From Flavobacteriaceae bacterium (lineage in GTDB: Bacteria > Bacteroidota > Bacteroidia > Flavobacteriales > Flavobacteriaceae): 55,424 nt of DNA. The stretch spans positions 1-55,424 of the forward strand of contig CANBOV010000006.1 of assembly GCA_947371275.1 (NCBI GenBank), in the 5' to 3' direction. Position 1 is the first letter of the stretch. Each line of letters starts with the position of its first letter. The position numbers were made by a program, and so were the translations under genes. Positions 1 through 9,462 of this stretch are shown one piece after another. The notes beneath the pieces are model-generated. The model made no database searches, was not told the origin of the DNA, and saw only the letters and a list, made by a program, of their open reading frames with translations.

Positions 1-1938
1 AATAAATTTGAACAATTAGGTCTGAATGAATCGTTACTGCTGGCGATCAAAGATCTAGGATTTGAGAATCCGTCAGAAGTGCAAGAAAAAGCGATTCCAG
101 TCTTATTGGAAAAAAACACTGACTTAGTAGCTTTAGCACAAACAGGAACAGGGAAAACGGCAGCTTTTGGTTTTCCGCTAATTCAAAAATTAGACGCAGA
201 GGACAAAAGTACGCAAGCGCTAATTTTATCCCCAACACGTGAGCTGTGCTTACAAATCACCAACGAGATTAAACAATACTCAAAATATGTAAAAGGTTTA
301 CATACAGTGGCAGTTTATGGTGGTGCAAGCATTACAGAACAAGCCCGAGAAGTAAAACGTGGAGCACAAATCATTGTGGCTACTCCAGGTAGAATGCAAG
401 ACATGATCAATAGAGGTCTTGTAAACATTAAAAACATCAACTTCTGTATTCTAGACGAAGCAGACGAAATGTTAAACATGGGCTTCTATGAAGACATTGT
501 ATCCATATTATCGGATACACCTGATGAAAAAAATACGTGGTTATTCTCAGCAACCATGCCCGCAGAAGTGGCCAGAATTGCTAAAAAGTTTATGCACGAT
601 CCGGCAGAAGTTACCGTAGGGACTAAAAATTCTGGGTCCGCAACCGTTTCACACGAATTTTATTGCGTAAACGCAAGAGACCGTTACGAAGCATTAAAAC
701 GTTTAGCGGATGCCAACCCTGATATTTTCTCTGTAGTGTTCTGTAGAACCAAAAGAGATACACAGGCAGTTGCCGAAAAACTAATCGAAGACGGCTATAA
801 CGCCGCTGCCCTGCACGGGGATTTATCCCAAGCACAACGTGATGGGGTAATGAAGTCGTTTAGAGGTCGCCAAATCCAAATGCTAGTCGCTACCGATGTA
901 GCCGCTCGTGGTATAGATGTAGATAACATCACACACGTAGTAAACTACCAGTTGCCAGACGAAATCGAAACCTACAATCACCGCTCAGGCCGTACCGGTC
1001 GTGCAGGGAAATTAGGTACTTCTATCGTAATCATCACCAAAAGTGAATTGCGCAAAATATCCTCTATAGAAAGAATCATCCAACAAAAGTTTCAAGAAAA
1101 AACCATCCCTAGCGGAATGGAAATATGTGAAATTCAGTTGCTTCACTTAGCCAATAAAATCAAAGATACCGAAGTAGATCACGAAATTGACAACTACCTT
1201 CCTGCGATCAATGAAGTGTTAGACGGTCTTTCAAAAGAAGAACTAATCAAGAAAATGGTGTCGGTTGAATTCAACCGTTTCATCAATTACTACAAAAAGA
1301 AACGCGATTTATCTGGTGAAAAAGGAGAAAGAAGCGAACGTAGCTCCGAGCCACGCGAAATAAGAGCGGGTGATCCTGTTCGTTATTTTGTAAACATAGG
1401 TTCTAGAGATGATTTCGATTGGATGCAATTAAAAGATTTCTTAAAAGAAACACTTGATTTAGGTAGAGACGACGTATTCAAAGTTGATGTTAAAGAAGGA
1501 TTCTCTTTCTTTAATACCGATGGCGAACATACAGATAAAGTTATGTCGGTCCTAAATGGTTTCGACCTAAACGGTAGACGTATCAACGTAGAAATCTCTA
1601 AAAACGATGGCGGTAGCCGTGAACGTCGTGACCACAACGGAAGAAGTGGAGGAGGCGAACGTAGAAGTTCTGGTGGTTTCGGAAGTAGAAGTGCAGCGCC
1701 ACGCAGTGGAGGCGGTAGCTTCGGGCCAAGAAAAGAGGGTGGTTTCCGCAGCGATAGAAGCGCAGCTCCAAAAGAAGGCGGTTTCCGTAGTGAAAGAAGC
1801 TCTTCAGCTCCCAAAAGAGAACCAGGTTCATTCCAAAGAGAAGAAAGAGCTCCAAGACGTTCTGCCGAAGGTAGCGCCGACAAACCTGCTGGACGCTCTT
1901 TTGAAGCCGCTAAAAACAGAAGACCAAGAAAAAGCTAA
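1..1938 (+). CDS. DEAD-box ATP-dependent RNA helicase (5' end outside window)
   Basis: This RNA helicase probably remodels structured RNA during ribosome assembly or cold growth. The reading frame is open from base 1 and already encodes the Q motif region (FEQLGL), so the true start is upstream. Counting from base 1, motif I AQTGTGKT is near residues 46-53, DEAD at 152-155, SAT at 183-185 and HRSGRTGR at about 327-334. Residues of about 461-535 look like a DbpA-type RNA-binding domain. The last 100 or so residues are a Gly/Arg/Ser-rich disordered tail with a repeated KEGGFRS unit. A strong hairpin terminator follows at 1988. The family is certain; whether it is DeaD/CsdA or another paralogue cannot be decided here. 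Confidence 0.95.
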   Translation, partial: NKFEQLGLNESLLLAIKDLGFENPSEVQEKAIPVLLEKNTDLVALAQTGTGKTAAFGFPLIQKLDAEDKSTQALILSPTRELCLQITNEIKQYSKYVKGLHTVAVYGGASITEQAREVKRGAQIIVATPGRMQDMINRGLVNIKNINFCILDEADEMLNMGFYEDIVSILSDTPDEKNTWLFSATMPAEVARIAKKFMHDPAEVTVGTKNSGSATVSHEFYCVNARDRYEALKRLADANPDIFSVVFCRTKRDTQAVAEKLIEDGYNAAALHGDLSQAQRDGVMKSFRGRQIQMLVATDVAARGIDVDNITHVVNYQLPDEIETYNHRSGRTGRAGKLGTSIVIITKSELRKISSIERIIQQKFQEKTIPSGMEICEIQLLHLANKIKDTEVDHEIDNYLPAINEVLDGLSKEELIKKMVSVEFNRFINYYKKKRDLSGEKGERSERSSEPREIRAGDPVRYFVNIGSRDDFDWMQLKDFLKETLDLGRDDVFKVDVKEGFSFFNTDGEHTDKVMSVLNGFDLNGRRINVEISKNDGGSRERRDHNGRSGGGERRSSGGFGSRSAAPRSGGGSFGPRKEGGFRSDRSAAPKEGGFRSERSSSAPKREPGSFQREERAPRRSAEGSADKPAGRSFEAAKNRRPRKS

Positions 1939-1987
1939 AGCTTTCAACTAGTCATATAAGCAACCCTTTACCAAGGTTTTGCCAAAG

Positions 1988-2026
1988 AACTCCAATTTTT
2001 AACTAAAATTGGAGTTTCTTTTTTTT
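1988..2026 (+). terminator. Rho-independent terminator after the helicase gene
   Basis: A perfect 12-bp stem (AACTCCAATTTT at 1988-1999 with its complement at 2005-2016), a 5-nt loop, and a run of T to 2026. Confidence 0.9.
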
Positions 2027-2080
2027 AAAGCAATAAATAACAAATTGGAATTTGGAATTTCCTTTTTTGAAATTTCTTTA

Positions 2081-2161
2081 TTTGGAATTTGACACGAGTC
2101 TCGTCCTAAGACAAGACGATCTAATGGAGTACAGTAGAATAAACTTCTCTATTTGGAATTT
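2081..2161 (+). repeat. Dispersed intergenic element, copy 1 (81 nt)
   Basis: The element is bracketed by TTTGGAATTT at 2081-2090 and 2152-2161. Inside are GACACGAG, an imperfect hairpin (GTCTCGTC-CTAA-GACAAGAC) and a CTAATGGAG segment. It aligns almost base for base with the copy at 42062-42142, which is also 81 nt. Confidence 0.8.
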
Positions 2162-2278
2162 GGAATTTGGAATTTCACTATTGTAATTTTCCCCTTTTGT
2201 TAATTTTGTTCTAATTCTACCGGCAAATTTTATAATATCTTAAAAGAGTTTCATACTTTTAAACCATCAAAATTAACC

Positions 2279-3067
2279 ATGAGATATTTTACCGCCTTCC
2301 TTATCTTTTTTATAACCCTGAATCTTCAAGCACAGGATAATGCTATTTCATTAAAAATATCGGGTACCATCGTCAATGATAATAATTTAGCACCGATTGC
2401 CAACGTAAATGTCATCAATCTTAACAAAGTAAAAGGAACCGTAACCAATGCTAAAGGGTTCTTCGAACTTGAAGTAAGTGTAAACGATACACTCCATCTA
2501 TCTTCGCTAGGATTTCAGTCACTCCGCATCAGAGTCACCAATGACTGGCTTAAAAACGGAACAGCCAAAATAATGCTGACCGAAAAAGCAATCGCTCTAG
2601 AAGAAGTTATAGTAAAAAAATACGATTTGACAGGCTACCTGGAAATTGATTCTAAGCTGATTCCTGAGAAAGAAAACTGGCGCTACAGTATTTCCGGCCT
2701 TCCACAAGCCTACGAAGCGGGAGAAAGCTCTCCTAATGCCTTTACTAGAGTACTTGGGTCTATTTTCAATCCGGCCGACATGCTGTATAACTTCTTTGGA
2801 AACAAACCCAAAGAACTCAAGAAGCTGAAGCAAATGAAAAAAGACGATACGGTACGGACTCTATTGGAATCTAAATTTGACCGGGAAACCATCTCCTTAC
2901 TCTTGGGGGTAGACAAAAAAGAAATAGCCGAGATTCTTACCCATTGTAACTACTCCGAATCGTTCATACAAACTGCCAATGACCTCCAAATCATGGATGC
3001 AATCAGTGAGTGCTACGAACAATACAAAGTGCTAACTAAAAAACACGAGAAGTACCTCAAAGAATAA
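2279..3067 (+). CDS. Secreted carboxypeptidase-like regulatory domain protein
   Basis: A 262-residue exported protein. Residues 1-19 form a signal peptide ending in LQAQ. Residues of about 28-105 match the CarboxypepD_reg-like beta-sandwich (phrases such as ISGTIVND, APIANVNVIN, GFFELEV, LSSLGFQS) that usually forms the N-terminal part of SusC/TonB-dependent receptors. No TonB plug or barrel follows; the remaining 150 residues are mostly helical and charged and I do not recognise them. It may be a small periplasmic or surface adaptor. It ends exactly where the convergent trmH ends, with no spacer. Confidence 0.75.
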   Translation: MRYFTAFLIFFITLNLQAQDNAISLKISGTIVNDNNLAPIANVNVINLNKVKGTVTNAKGFFELEVSVNDTLHLSSLGFQSLRIRVTNDWLKNGTAKIMLTEKAIALEEVIVKKYDLTGYLEIDSKLIPEKENWRYSISGLPQAYEAGESSPNAFTRVLGSIFNPADMLYNFFGNKPKELKKLKQMKKDDTVRTLLESKFDRETISLLLGVDKKEIAEILTHCNYSESFIQTANDLQIMDAISECYEQYKVLTKKHEKYLKE

Positions 3068-3724
3068 TTAAGGCTTGGCGTAGTAACGCTCTTCAATACG
3101 TTTAATATCTTTAATGGTGTTTTTGGCCCAAGCCAATCGTTTCTCTAATAACTCTTCTTCTGTAAGTTGCCACGGTACATTAGATTGCCGTAGACGAGTT
3201 GTGATGTCTTGTATTATGATGGCCGCCGATACCGATATGTTCAAACTCTCCGTAAAGCCTACCATCGGAATCTTCAAATAACCATCGGCCTTTCCCATCA
3301 CTTCCTCTGATAATCCCTCTTTCTCCGTGCCAAAGAATAAAGCACTCTTTTGAGTCACATCAAATTCATGCAGCAAACAAGAACCATTATGGGGCGTCGT
3401 GGCAATAATTTGATAGCCCTTAGCGCGTAAGGTGTCAATACAATCCGTGATGTTTTCAAACTTGTTAATGTCTACCCATTTCTGAGCTCCCATAGCAATC
3501 TCCTTATCAATGTCCTTCCCAAAACGTTGCTCTACGATATTAATTTCTTGTATGCCAAATACCTCACAACTGCGCATCACCGCACTGGTATTATGAAATT
3601 GAAACACATCTTCCACCGCGATGGTGAAATGATTAGTACGGGTCGCAAGTACCTCGGCAAACCGCTCTTTGCGGTTCTCCGTCAAAAATTCTTCAAGATA
3701 GGCCAAGTAATCTAAGTCAATCAT
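3068..3724 (-). CDS. trmH: tRNA (guanosine-2'-O)-methyltransferase TrmH (SpoU/SPOUT family)
   Basis: It probably methylates the ribose of G18 in tRNA using S-adenosylmethionine. The 218-residue protein carries the three SPOUT motifs: HNTSAVMRSCEVFG (residues 44-57, with catalytic-type Asn45 and Arg51), LFFGTEKEGLS (SAM-binding loop of the trefoil knot) and IPMVGFTESLNISVS. The C-terminal helix rich in Arg and Lys is as in TrmH. Length fits the family. The gene is divergent from the sirtuin gene, with a possible promoter at 3739-3772, and converges on the preceding secreted protein. A related rRNA SpoU methylase is the alternative. Confidence 0.85.
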   Translation of the reverse strand: MIDLDYLAYLEEFLTENRKERFAEVLATRTNHFTIAVEDVFQFHNTSAVMRSCEVFGIQEINIVEQRFGKDIDKEIAMGAQKWVDINKFENITDCIDTLRAKGYQIIATTPHNGSCLLHEFDVTQKSALFFGTEKEGLSEEVMGKADGYLKIPMVGFTESLNISVSAAIIIQDITTRLRQSNVPWQLTEEELLEKRLAWAKNTIKDIKRIEERYYAKP

Positions 3725-3738
3725 CTAAATTGTTTTGC

Positions 3739-3772
3739 CAAAAATAACAAAAATGATTAGTTTTAAAATCAA
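3739..3772 (-). promoter_or_regulatory. Candidate promoter for trmH
   Basis: On the minus strand, TATTTTTG (3739-3746) matches the Bacteroidetes -7 box TAnnTTTG. A TTG at 3770-3772 lies 23 nt upstream, at the long end of the usual spacing. Confidence 0.45.
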
Positions 3773-3781
3773 ATTCTAACA

Positions 3782-4477
3782 ATGAAAAAAAAACTAGTAG
3801 TCCTAACCGGTGCCGGCATCTCTGCCGAAAGCGGTATCAAAACCTTTAGAGACTCCAATGGCCTTTGGGAAGGACACGATATTATGCAAGTAGCCTCCTA
3901 TGAAGGTTGGCTCAAAAACAAAGAAGTAGTGCTTCAGTTTTATAACCAACGCCGCCGCCAACTGTTGGAAGTCAGTCCCAACCATGGCCATAAAGTGTTG
4001 GCTGAATTAGAATCCCAATTCGATGTCCAAATCATCACCCAAAACGTCGACAACCTCCACGAACAAGCGGGGAGTAGTAAGGTGCTGCACTTGCATGGCG
4101 AACTCTTAAAAGTGGCCAGTGATTGTCGCCCTCCCAAACAAATACTGGATTGGCGAGACGATGTAAGGCTAGGGGATACCGATGCGCACGGCATTCAACT
4201 GCGTCCCTATATCGTTTGGTTTGGAGAAGAAGTGCCTGCATTAAAAGAAGCCATAACCCTCACAGAACAAGCCGATTATCTAGTTATAATTGGAACCTCA
4301 CTTCAAGTATATCCTGCCGCAGGTTTACTGCAATACCCAGCAGTGAATGTTCCTGTTTTTTACATCGACCCCAAACCAGCTACAATCCATAATTTAAAAA
4401 ATCCCCTAGAAGTTATTCCCATGAATGCAACCGAAGGGGTGCCCTTTCTTAAAGAAAAATTACTCAATTTACTTTAA
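3782..4477 (+). CDS. NAD-dependent protein deacylase, sirtuin (class III-like) without zinc cysteines
   Basis: It removes acyl groups from lysines, using NAD. The 231-residue protein has the sirtuin NAD-binding motifs GAGISAESGIKTFR (residues 10-23) and TQNVDNLHEQAG (86-97), the catalytic HLHGE with His105, and GTSLQVYPAAGL. Tyr54-x-x-Arg57 matches the pair that recognises succinyl- or malonyl-lysine in class III sirtuins such as CobB/SIRT5. The usual four zinc-binding cysteines are missing: the only cysteine is Cys115. This looks like a real family variant and not an error, because the frame and flanking motifs are intact. Confidence 0.9.
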   Translation: MKKKLVVLTGAGISAESGIKTFRDSNGLWEGHDIMQVASYEGWLKNKEVVLQFYNQRRRQLLEVSPNHGHKVLAELESQFDVQIITQNVDNLHEQAGSSKVLHLHGELLKVASDCRPPKQILDWRDDVRLGDTDAHGIQLRPYIVWFGEEVPALKEAITLTEQADYLVIIGTSLQVYPAAGLLQYPAVNVPVFYIDPKPATIHNLKNPLEVIPMNATEGVPFLKEKLLNLL

Positions 4478-4517
4478 AAAACTCGTAACTCATAACTCAT
4501 AACTTGCAACTAATAGT

Positions 4518-4525
4518 TATTTTTG
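4518..4525 (+). promoter_or_regulatory. -7 box upstream of purB
   Basis: TATTTTTG matches TAnnTTTG and ends 23 nt before the purB ATG. No TTG is seen at the expected -33 spacing. Confidence 0.45.
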
Positions 4526-4548
4526 CACCTCAAAACAACTCACTACTC

Positions 4549-5892
4549 ATGTCATTAACTACACTCAATGCCATTTCGCCTATAGACGGCCGCTACAGAA
4601 AAGCTACCAAAGGACTAGCCACCTATTTCTCTGAAGAAGCGTTAATCAAATACCGCGTTCTAGTAGAAGTAGAGTACTTCATCGCATTGTGTGAAGCCAA
4701 TTTACCCCAATTAAAGGCCATCGATAAGTCGGTTTACACCAACTTAAGATCATTATACACAAATTTTACTACCGAGGACGCCCTGTGGATTAAAGAAACG
4801 GAAAAGACAACCAACCACGACGTAAAAGCAGTAGAATACTTTATCAAAGATAAATTTGAATCCCTAGGATTAAGCAGTTATAAAGAGTTTATCCACTTCG
4901 GTCTAACTTCACAAGACATCAACAATACCGCTATACCGTTATCAACCAAAGAGGCCTTCGAAAACGTATACCTGCCTGGTTTAATTGCTGTTATAGCCAA
5001 ATTAAAAGATCTAGCCATCGAATGGAAAGATATCCCCATGTTAGCCCGTACCCATGGCCAACCGGCTTCTCCGACTCGTTTAGGAAAAGAATTTTTAGTT
5101 TTCGTAGAACGTATAGAAGAACAGCTGCGCCAATTATTCAATATTCCTTTTGCAGCTAAGTTTGGCGGCGCTACTGGCAATTTTAACGCACATCATGTGG
5201 CGTATCCTAACACCGATTGGAAACAATTCGGAACGTCTTTCGTAGAAGATACCCTCGGACTTCACCATTCGTTCCCGACGACGCAAATCGAACACTATGA
5301 TCATTTCGCAGGCTTTTTCGATGCCCTAAAACGCATCAACAACATATTAATCGATTTAGACCGCGATATTTGGACCTATGTTTCCATGGAGTATTTCAAA
5401 CAAAAGATCAAAGCAGGTGAAATAGGCTCTTCTGCCATGCCACACAAAGTTAACCCTATTGATTTTGAAAACTCAGAAGGGAATTTAGGTCTTGCAAATG
5501 CACTATTCGAACACTTGTCAGCCAAACTACCGATCTCAAGATTGCAGAGAGATTTGACCGATAGCACCGTACTAAGAAATATCGGTGTGCCTATCGGACA
5601 TACCATCATTGCCTTCGAAGCGACCCTAAAAGGCTTAAATAAATTAGTACTCAACGAAGCTAAATTCGCCGAAGATCTTGAAAATAACTGGGCCGTTGTA
5701 GCCGAAGCCATTCAAACCATCCTTCGACGCGAAGGCTATCCTAATCCTTACGAAGCACTAAAAGGCCTTACCCGTACCAATGAAGTTATGAATAAAAAAT
5801 CCATGCAGGACTTTATTCAAACGCTAAACGTAACTGAAGAGATTAAGGCAGAGTTAATGCAAATCACACCAAGTAATTATACCGGAATTTAA
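4549..5892 (+). CDS. purB: Adenylosuccinate lyase
   Basis: It catalyses two purine-synthesis steps: release of fumarate from SAICAR and from adenylosuccinate. The ATG at 4549 is chosen because the protein then begins MSLTTLNAISPIDGRY, as PurB does, and a -7 box sits just upstream. The 447-residue protein has TSQDINNTA, ARTHGQPASPT and the fumarase/aspartase signature GSSAMPHKVNPIDFEN with the flexible catalytic loop. It belongs to the longer E. coli-like PurB type. A bidirectional terminator separates it from the convergent guaB, another purine gene. Confidence 0.97.
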   Translation: MSLTTLNAISPIDGRYRKATKGLATYFSEEALIKYRVLVEVEYFIALCEANLPQLKAIDKSVYTNLRSLYTNFTTEDALWIKETEKTTNHDVKAVEYFIKDKFESLGLSSYKEFIHFGLTSQDINNTAIPLSTKEAFENVYLPGLIAVIAKLKDLAIEWKDIPMLARTHGQPASPTRLGKEFLVFVERIEEQLRQLFNIPFAAKFGGATGNFNAHHVAYPNTDWKQFGTSFVEDTLGLHHSFPTTQIEHYDHFAGFFDALKRINNILIDLDRDIWTYVSMEYFKQKIKAGEIGSSAMPHKVNPIDFENSEGNLGLANALFEHLSAKLPISRLQRDLTDSTVLRNIGVPIGHTIIAFEATLKGLNKLVLNEAKFAEDLENNWAVVAEAIQTILRREGYPNPYEALKGLTRTNEVMNKKSMQDFIQTLNVTEEIKAELMQITPSNYTGI

Positions 5893-5911
5893 TTCCACAC
5901 TTCCTCATAAA

Positions 5912-5949
5912 AAAAGGCATAAGTGTACTACTTATGCCTTTTGTATTTT
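5912..5949. terminator. Bidirectional terminator between purB and guaB
   Basis: A perfect 13-bp stem (5912-5924 with 5930-5942) with a 5-nt loop. The plus side ends in T-rich sequence and the minus side in the complement of an A-run, so it can serve both convergent genes. Confidence 0.85.
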
Positions 5950-5963
5950 TAGGATGACCCAAA

Positions 5964-7436
5964 TTATCTCGAATAATTCGGTGCTTCCTTAGTAATCGTT
6001 ACATTATGCGGATGACTTTCAGTAATACCGCTTGACGTAATTCTAACAAAACGTCCCGTCTCTTGCAAGGTAGGGATGTCCTTAGAACCACAATACCCCA
6101 TACCAGCTCTTAAACCGCCAATAAATTGTTGCATGCTTTCGTTCAATTCGCCTTTATAAGGCACACGGCCCACAATTCCTTCAGGAACCAATTTCTTAAT
6201 GTCATCTTCTACATCTTGGAAATAACGGTCTTTAGAGCCTTCTTGCATGGCTTCTACCGAACCCATACCACGATAAGACTTAAACTTACGTCCCTCAAAG
6301 ATTATCGTCTCTCCTGGCGATTCTTTTGTGCCTGCTAATAGCGAACCTAACATCACCGAACTAGCACCTGCCGCAATAGCTTTCGGAATATCTCCTGTAT
6401 AACGGATACCTCCATCAGCAATAACCGGAATACCCGTTCCTTTCAAAGCCGCAGCCACTTCTAATATAGCGGAGAACTGAGGGAATCCCACTCCAGCAAC
6501 CACACGGGTTGTACAGATTGAACCCGGTCCTATACCCACTTTAACCGCATCAGCGCCATTGGCAACCAAATACAAGGCAGCTTCAGGTGTAGCAATATTG
6601 CCAACCACCACATCAATCTTCGGAAACTTAGCTTTAACTTCTTTTAAAACGGTCACGACTCCTGCGGTATGCCCATGTGCCGTATCTATAATGATAGCAT
6701 CTACACCGGCCTTAACCAAAGCCTCAGCACGTTGAATGGAATCAGCGGTTACGCCTATAGCAGCGGCAACACGCAATCGTCCAAAAGAATCTTTATTCGC
6801 AATAGGCTTTTGAGTTAACTTAGTGATGTCTCTAAACGTAATTAACCCCACTAATTTATTTTCTGCATTAACTACCGGTAACTTTTCAATTTTATTGCCT
6901 TGCAAAACTACTTCGGCTTGCTCCAAAGAGGTTCCTTCTGCTACGGTAACCAAGTTCTGAGAGGTCATCACTTCAGTTATCGCTCTAGTAAGATCTTTCT
7001 CAAAACGTAAATCCCTATTGGTTACAATTCCCTTTAAGGTATTTTGGTCATCAACAATCGGAATCCCACCGATGCCAAATTCTTTCATCACATTCTTAGC
7101 ATCAATCACTCTAGCAGTCAAAGGCAAGGTAACAGGATCGATAATCATTCCGCTCTCCGCACGCTTTACTTTACGAACCTTGGCCGCTTGCTGCTCAATA
7201 GTCATGTTTTTGTGCAACACACCTATACCGCCTTCTTGTGCCATGGCAATGGCCATCGAACTCTCAGTAACCGTGTCCATAGCCGCCGAAACGATAGGTA
7301 CGTTGATGGTAATGTTTTTAGAAAATTTAGATTGAATACTTACTTCTCTTGGGAGTACGTCAGAGAAATTCGGAACCAAAAGAACATCATCGTAAGTTAA
7401 ACCTTCACCAATGATTTTAGTGTTATGTGTATACAT
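5964..7436 (-). CDS. guaB: Inosine-5'-monophosphate dehydrogenase
   Basis: It oxidises IMP to XMP with NAD, the committed step to guanine nucleotides. The 490-residue protein starts with the usual TYDDVLLVP region. It has two CBS domains inserted at about residues 95-205, the phosphate loop and catalytic cysteine [11 protein letters not shown] (Cys308), DGGIRYTGD, and the flap region YRGMGS...Y. Full length. A -7 box lies just upstream at 7468. The gene faces purB across a shared terminator. Confidence 0.97.
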   Translation of the reverse strand: MYTHNTKIIGEGLTYDDVLLVPNFSDVLPREVSIQSKFSKNITINVPIVSAAMDTVTESSMAIAMAQEGGIGVLHKNMTIEQQAAKVRKVKRAESGMIIDPVTLPLTARVIDAKNVMKEFGIGGIPIVDDQNTLKGIVTNRDLRFEKDLTRAITEVMTSQNLVTVAEGTSLEQAEVVLQGNKIEKLPVVNAENKLVGLITFRDITKLTQKPIANKDSFGRLRVAAAIGVTADSIQRAEALVKAGVDAIIIDTAHGHTAGVVTVLKEVKAKFPKIDVVVGNIATPEAALYLVANGADAVKVGIGPGSICTTRVVAGVGFPQFSAILEVAAALKGTGIPVIADGGIRYTGDIPKAIAAGASSVMLGSLLAGTKESPGETIIFEGRKFKSYRGMGSVEAMQEGSKDRYFQDVEDDIKKLVPEGIVGRVPYKGELNESMQQFIGGLRAGMGYCGSKDIPTLQETGRFVRITSSGITESHPHNVTITKEAPNYSR

Positions 7437-7467
7437 AGCAATTTAGTTGTAGTAGTTAAATTGCATG

Positions 7468-7475
7468 CAAATATA
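7468..7475 (-). promoter_or_regulatory. -7 box upstream of guaB
   Basis: TATATTTG on the minus strand fits TAnnTTTG, 31 nt before the guaB start. Confidence 0.45.
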
Positions 7476-7517
7476 CAGTAAAAGTATCAAGTAATAATAT
7501 GCTTTTAAAAGTTTTTA

Positions 7518-8387
7518 CTATGAATGGAAAGCACTAAATAATTTAGTGGCTTCATTGTACGCGCTTTCAAAACTCATAGGACTCGCATTAGTGGTAGCCC
7601 GTTGTTCGGTAAAATACGATAATAGCTTTTCTGTGGGCATATTACCCGTTAAATCGTCTTTAGCCATGGGACAACCGCCAAAACCTTGTATAGCGCCGTC
7701 AAAACGTACACAGCCTGCTTTGTAGGCCGCATCTACTTTCTCATGCCACTTATCAGGAGTAGTATGCAAATGGGCACCAAACTCGATTTGAGGGTAATTC
7801 GGAATCAAATTGGAAAATAAGTAATCAATTACTTCTGGGGTAGACGAACCTACAGTATCCGATAAGGATAATATTTTTACACCCATCTTGGCCAACCGCT
7901 CCGTCCATTCTCCTACAATATCCACATTCCAAGGATCTCCATAAGGATTTCCAAATCCCATAGAAAGATACGCCACTACCTCTTTATTAGAAGCAGCTGC
8001 AATCTCCAATATTTCTTGTAAAGTAATCAAACTCTCCGCTATGGTTTTGTGGGTATTCCGCATTTGGAAATTTTCCGAAATAGAAAATGGGAAGCCTAAA
8101 TACTGGATCGCCCCATGAGTAGCGGCCATTTGTGCCCCTTGTGTGTTGGCAATAATAGCCAATAGCTTACTTTGGGTTTGTGATAAGTCCAATTGAGCCA
8201 ATACTTCCGCAGTATCTTGCATCTGAGGTATTGCCTTAGGCGAAACAAAACTTCCAAAATCAATAGTATCAAAACCCACTCTAAGTAGAGCTTGGATGTA
8301 TTGTACTTTGGTTGGAGTAGGAATAAACGTTTTGATCCCTTGCATGGCATCTCGCGGACATTCAATTATTTTTACAGTCTTGTTCAA
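7518..8387 (-). CDS. mvaB: Hydroxymethylglutaryl-CoA lyase
   Basis: It probably cleaves HMG-CoA to acetoacetate and acetyl-CoA, the last step of leucine breakdown. The 289-residue TIM-barrel protein has ECPRDAMQG (residues 9-17, catalytic Arg/Asp), the metal-binding GAHLHTTP and the HMG-CoA lyase active-site region GFGGCPMAKDDLTGN with its cysteine. It lies 26 nt downstream of pyrD on the same strand, so the two are likely cotranscribed. No other leucine-catabolism gene is in the window. Another HMGL-like aldolase is possible, but the GGCP...GN motif favours this call. Confidence 0.85.
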   Translation of the reverse strand: MNKTVKIIECPRDAMQGIKTFIPTPTKVQYIQALLRVGFDTIDFGSFVSPKAIPQMQDTAEVLAQLDLSQTQSKLLAIIANTQGAQMAATHGAIQYLGFPFSISENFQMRNTHKTIAESLITLQEILEIAAASNKEVVAYLSMGFGNPYGDPWNVDIVGEWTERLAKMGVKILSLSDTVGSSTPEVIDYLFSNLIPNYPQIEFGAHLHTTPDKWHEKVDAAYKAGCVRFDGAIQGFGGCPMAKDDLTGNMPTEKLLSYFTEQRATTNASPMSFESAYNEATKLFSAFHS

Positions 8388-8413
8388 GGTGGGTTTGTAA
8401 CTATGGGGCTAAG

Positions 8414-9436
8414 TTAGGAAGATTTTTTCAGAATGGCAGTATTGATTTCCTTAACCAATTTAGGCCCTTCATAGATAAATCCAGTATACAACTGGATTAA
8501 ACTAGCACCAGCTTCCAATTTTTCTATGGCATCCTCTGCCGAGTGTATACCTCCAACACCAATAATTGGAAATGCTTTATGACTCTGCTCCGAAAGAAAA
8601 CGAATCACTTCAGTCGAACGTTTGGTTAATGGTTTACCTGAAAGTCCACCGGTTTCCGTTTTATTTTCCGATTGTAAATTTTCTCTTGAAATAGTAGTGT
8701 TGGTTGCTATAACACCCGCAATTTTGGTTTCGGCTACTATAGCAATGATGTCTAGTAATTGTTCATCGGTTAAATCCGGGGCAATTTTTAACAGTATAGG
8801 TTTCGGATTTTGTTTCTTGATATTTTCATTTTGCAAATCTTGCAAGAGATTTGTTAACGGTTCTTTATCTTGTAAGGCACGAAGATTTGGTGTGTTCGGC
8901 GAACTAACATTAACCACAAAATAGTCAACAACATCAAATAAGGCTTCAAAACACAGTAAATAATCTGCCGTGGCTTGATCGTTTTCGGTTACTTTGTTTT
9001 TACCTATATTTCCACCAATAAGTACTCCCTTGTTTTGTTGCAGTCGAAGAACAGCGGCATCAACTCCGCCATTATTAAACCCCATCCGATTAATAATTCC
9101 CTGATCTTCTTTCAATCGAAACAAGCGTTTTTTAGGATTACCATCCTGTGGCTTTGGAGTAAGAGTACCTATTTCTATAAACCCAAACCCAAAATTAGAA
9201 AGCTCCTTATAGCATTTGGCATCTTTATCAAATCCCGCCGCTAAACCCACTGGGTTTTTAAATGTTAAACCAAAAACCTGCCGCTCTAAACGGGGGTCTC
9301 GTACCTCATATAACGATTTTAAAAGGTTTGGAACCAATGGTAATCTGGAAATAAAACGTATGAAACTAAAAGAGAAATAATGTACCTCTTCAGGGTCAAA
9401 CCAAAACAATAGGGGACGAATGAGTAATTTGTACAT
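8414..9436 (-). CDS. pyrD: Dihydroorotate dehydrogenase (quinone), class 2
   Basis: It oxidises dihydroorotate to orotate in pyrimidine synthesis, passing electrons through FMN to the quinone pool. The ATG at 9436 gives [23 protein letters not shown], the usual N-terminal membrane-associating helices of class 2 enzymes; a TTG at 9457 would start upstream within the -7 box. The 340-residue protein has [30 protein letters not shown] with the catalytic serine, and VGGI and [11 protein letters not shown] for phosphate binding of FMN. Family and class are clear. Confidence 0.95.
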   Translation of the reverse strand: MYKLLIRPLLFWFDPEEVHYFSFSFIRFISRLPLVPNLLKSLYEVRDPRLERQVFGLTFKNPVGLAAGFDKDAKCYKELSNFGFGFIEIGTLTPKPQDGNPKKRLFRLKEDQGIINRMGFNNGGVDAAVLRLQQNKGVLIGGNIGKNKVTENDQATADYLLCFEALFDVVDYFVVNVSSPNTPNLRALQDKEPLTNLLQDLQNENIKKQNPKPILLKIAPDLTDEQLLDIIAIVAETKIAGVIATNTTISRENLQSENKTETGGLSGKPLTKRSTEVIRFLSEQSHKAFPIIGVGGIHSAEDAIEKLEAGASLIQLYTGFIYEGPKLVKEINTAILKKSS

Positions 9437-9454
9437 GGTTATGTGCTTGTCTGG

Positions 9455-9462
9455 CAAAGGTA
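9455..9462 (-). promoter_or_regulatory. -7 box upstream of pyrD
   Basis: TACCTTTG on the minus strand, ending 18 nt before the chosen ATG; it supports the downstream ATG over the TTG inside it. Confidence 0.45.

Larger units (their letters stand above)
1939..2278. other. 340-bp intergenic stretch with terminator and repeats
   Basis: The stretch holds the helicase terminator, then a cluster of overlapping TTGGAATTT units around 2045-2060 and 2152-2175, and one full 81-nt copy of a dispersed element (2081-2161). The rest, up to the start at 2279, is AT-rich with no clear -7 box and no credible gene. Confidence 0.7.

Noticed and set aside
1383..1883. 166-codon open frame antisense to the helicase tail
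   Set aside because: It mirrors the Gly/Arg/Ser-rich repeats of the helicase; its composition (Leu/Pro/Ser) is that of a shadow frame and it has no start context.
7018..7400. Two antisense frames (105 and 118 codons) inside guaB
   Set aside because: guaB is complete and conserved on the other strand; these are shadows.
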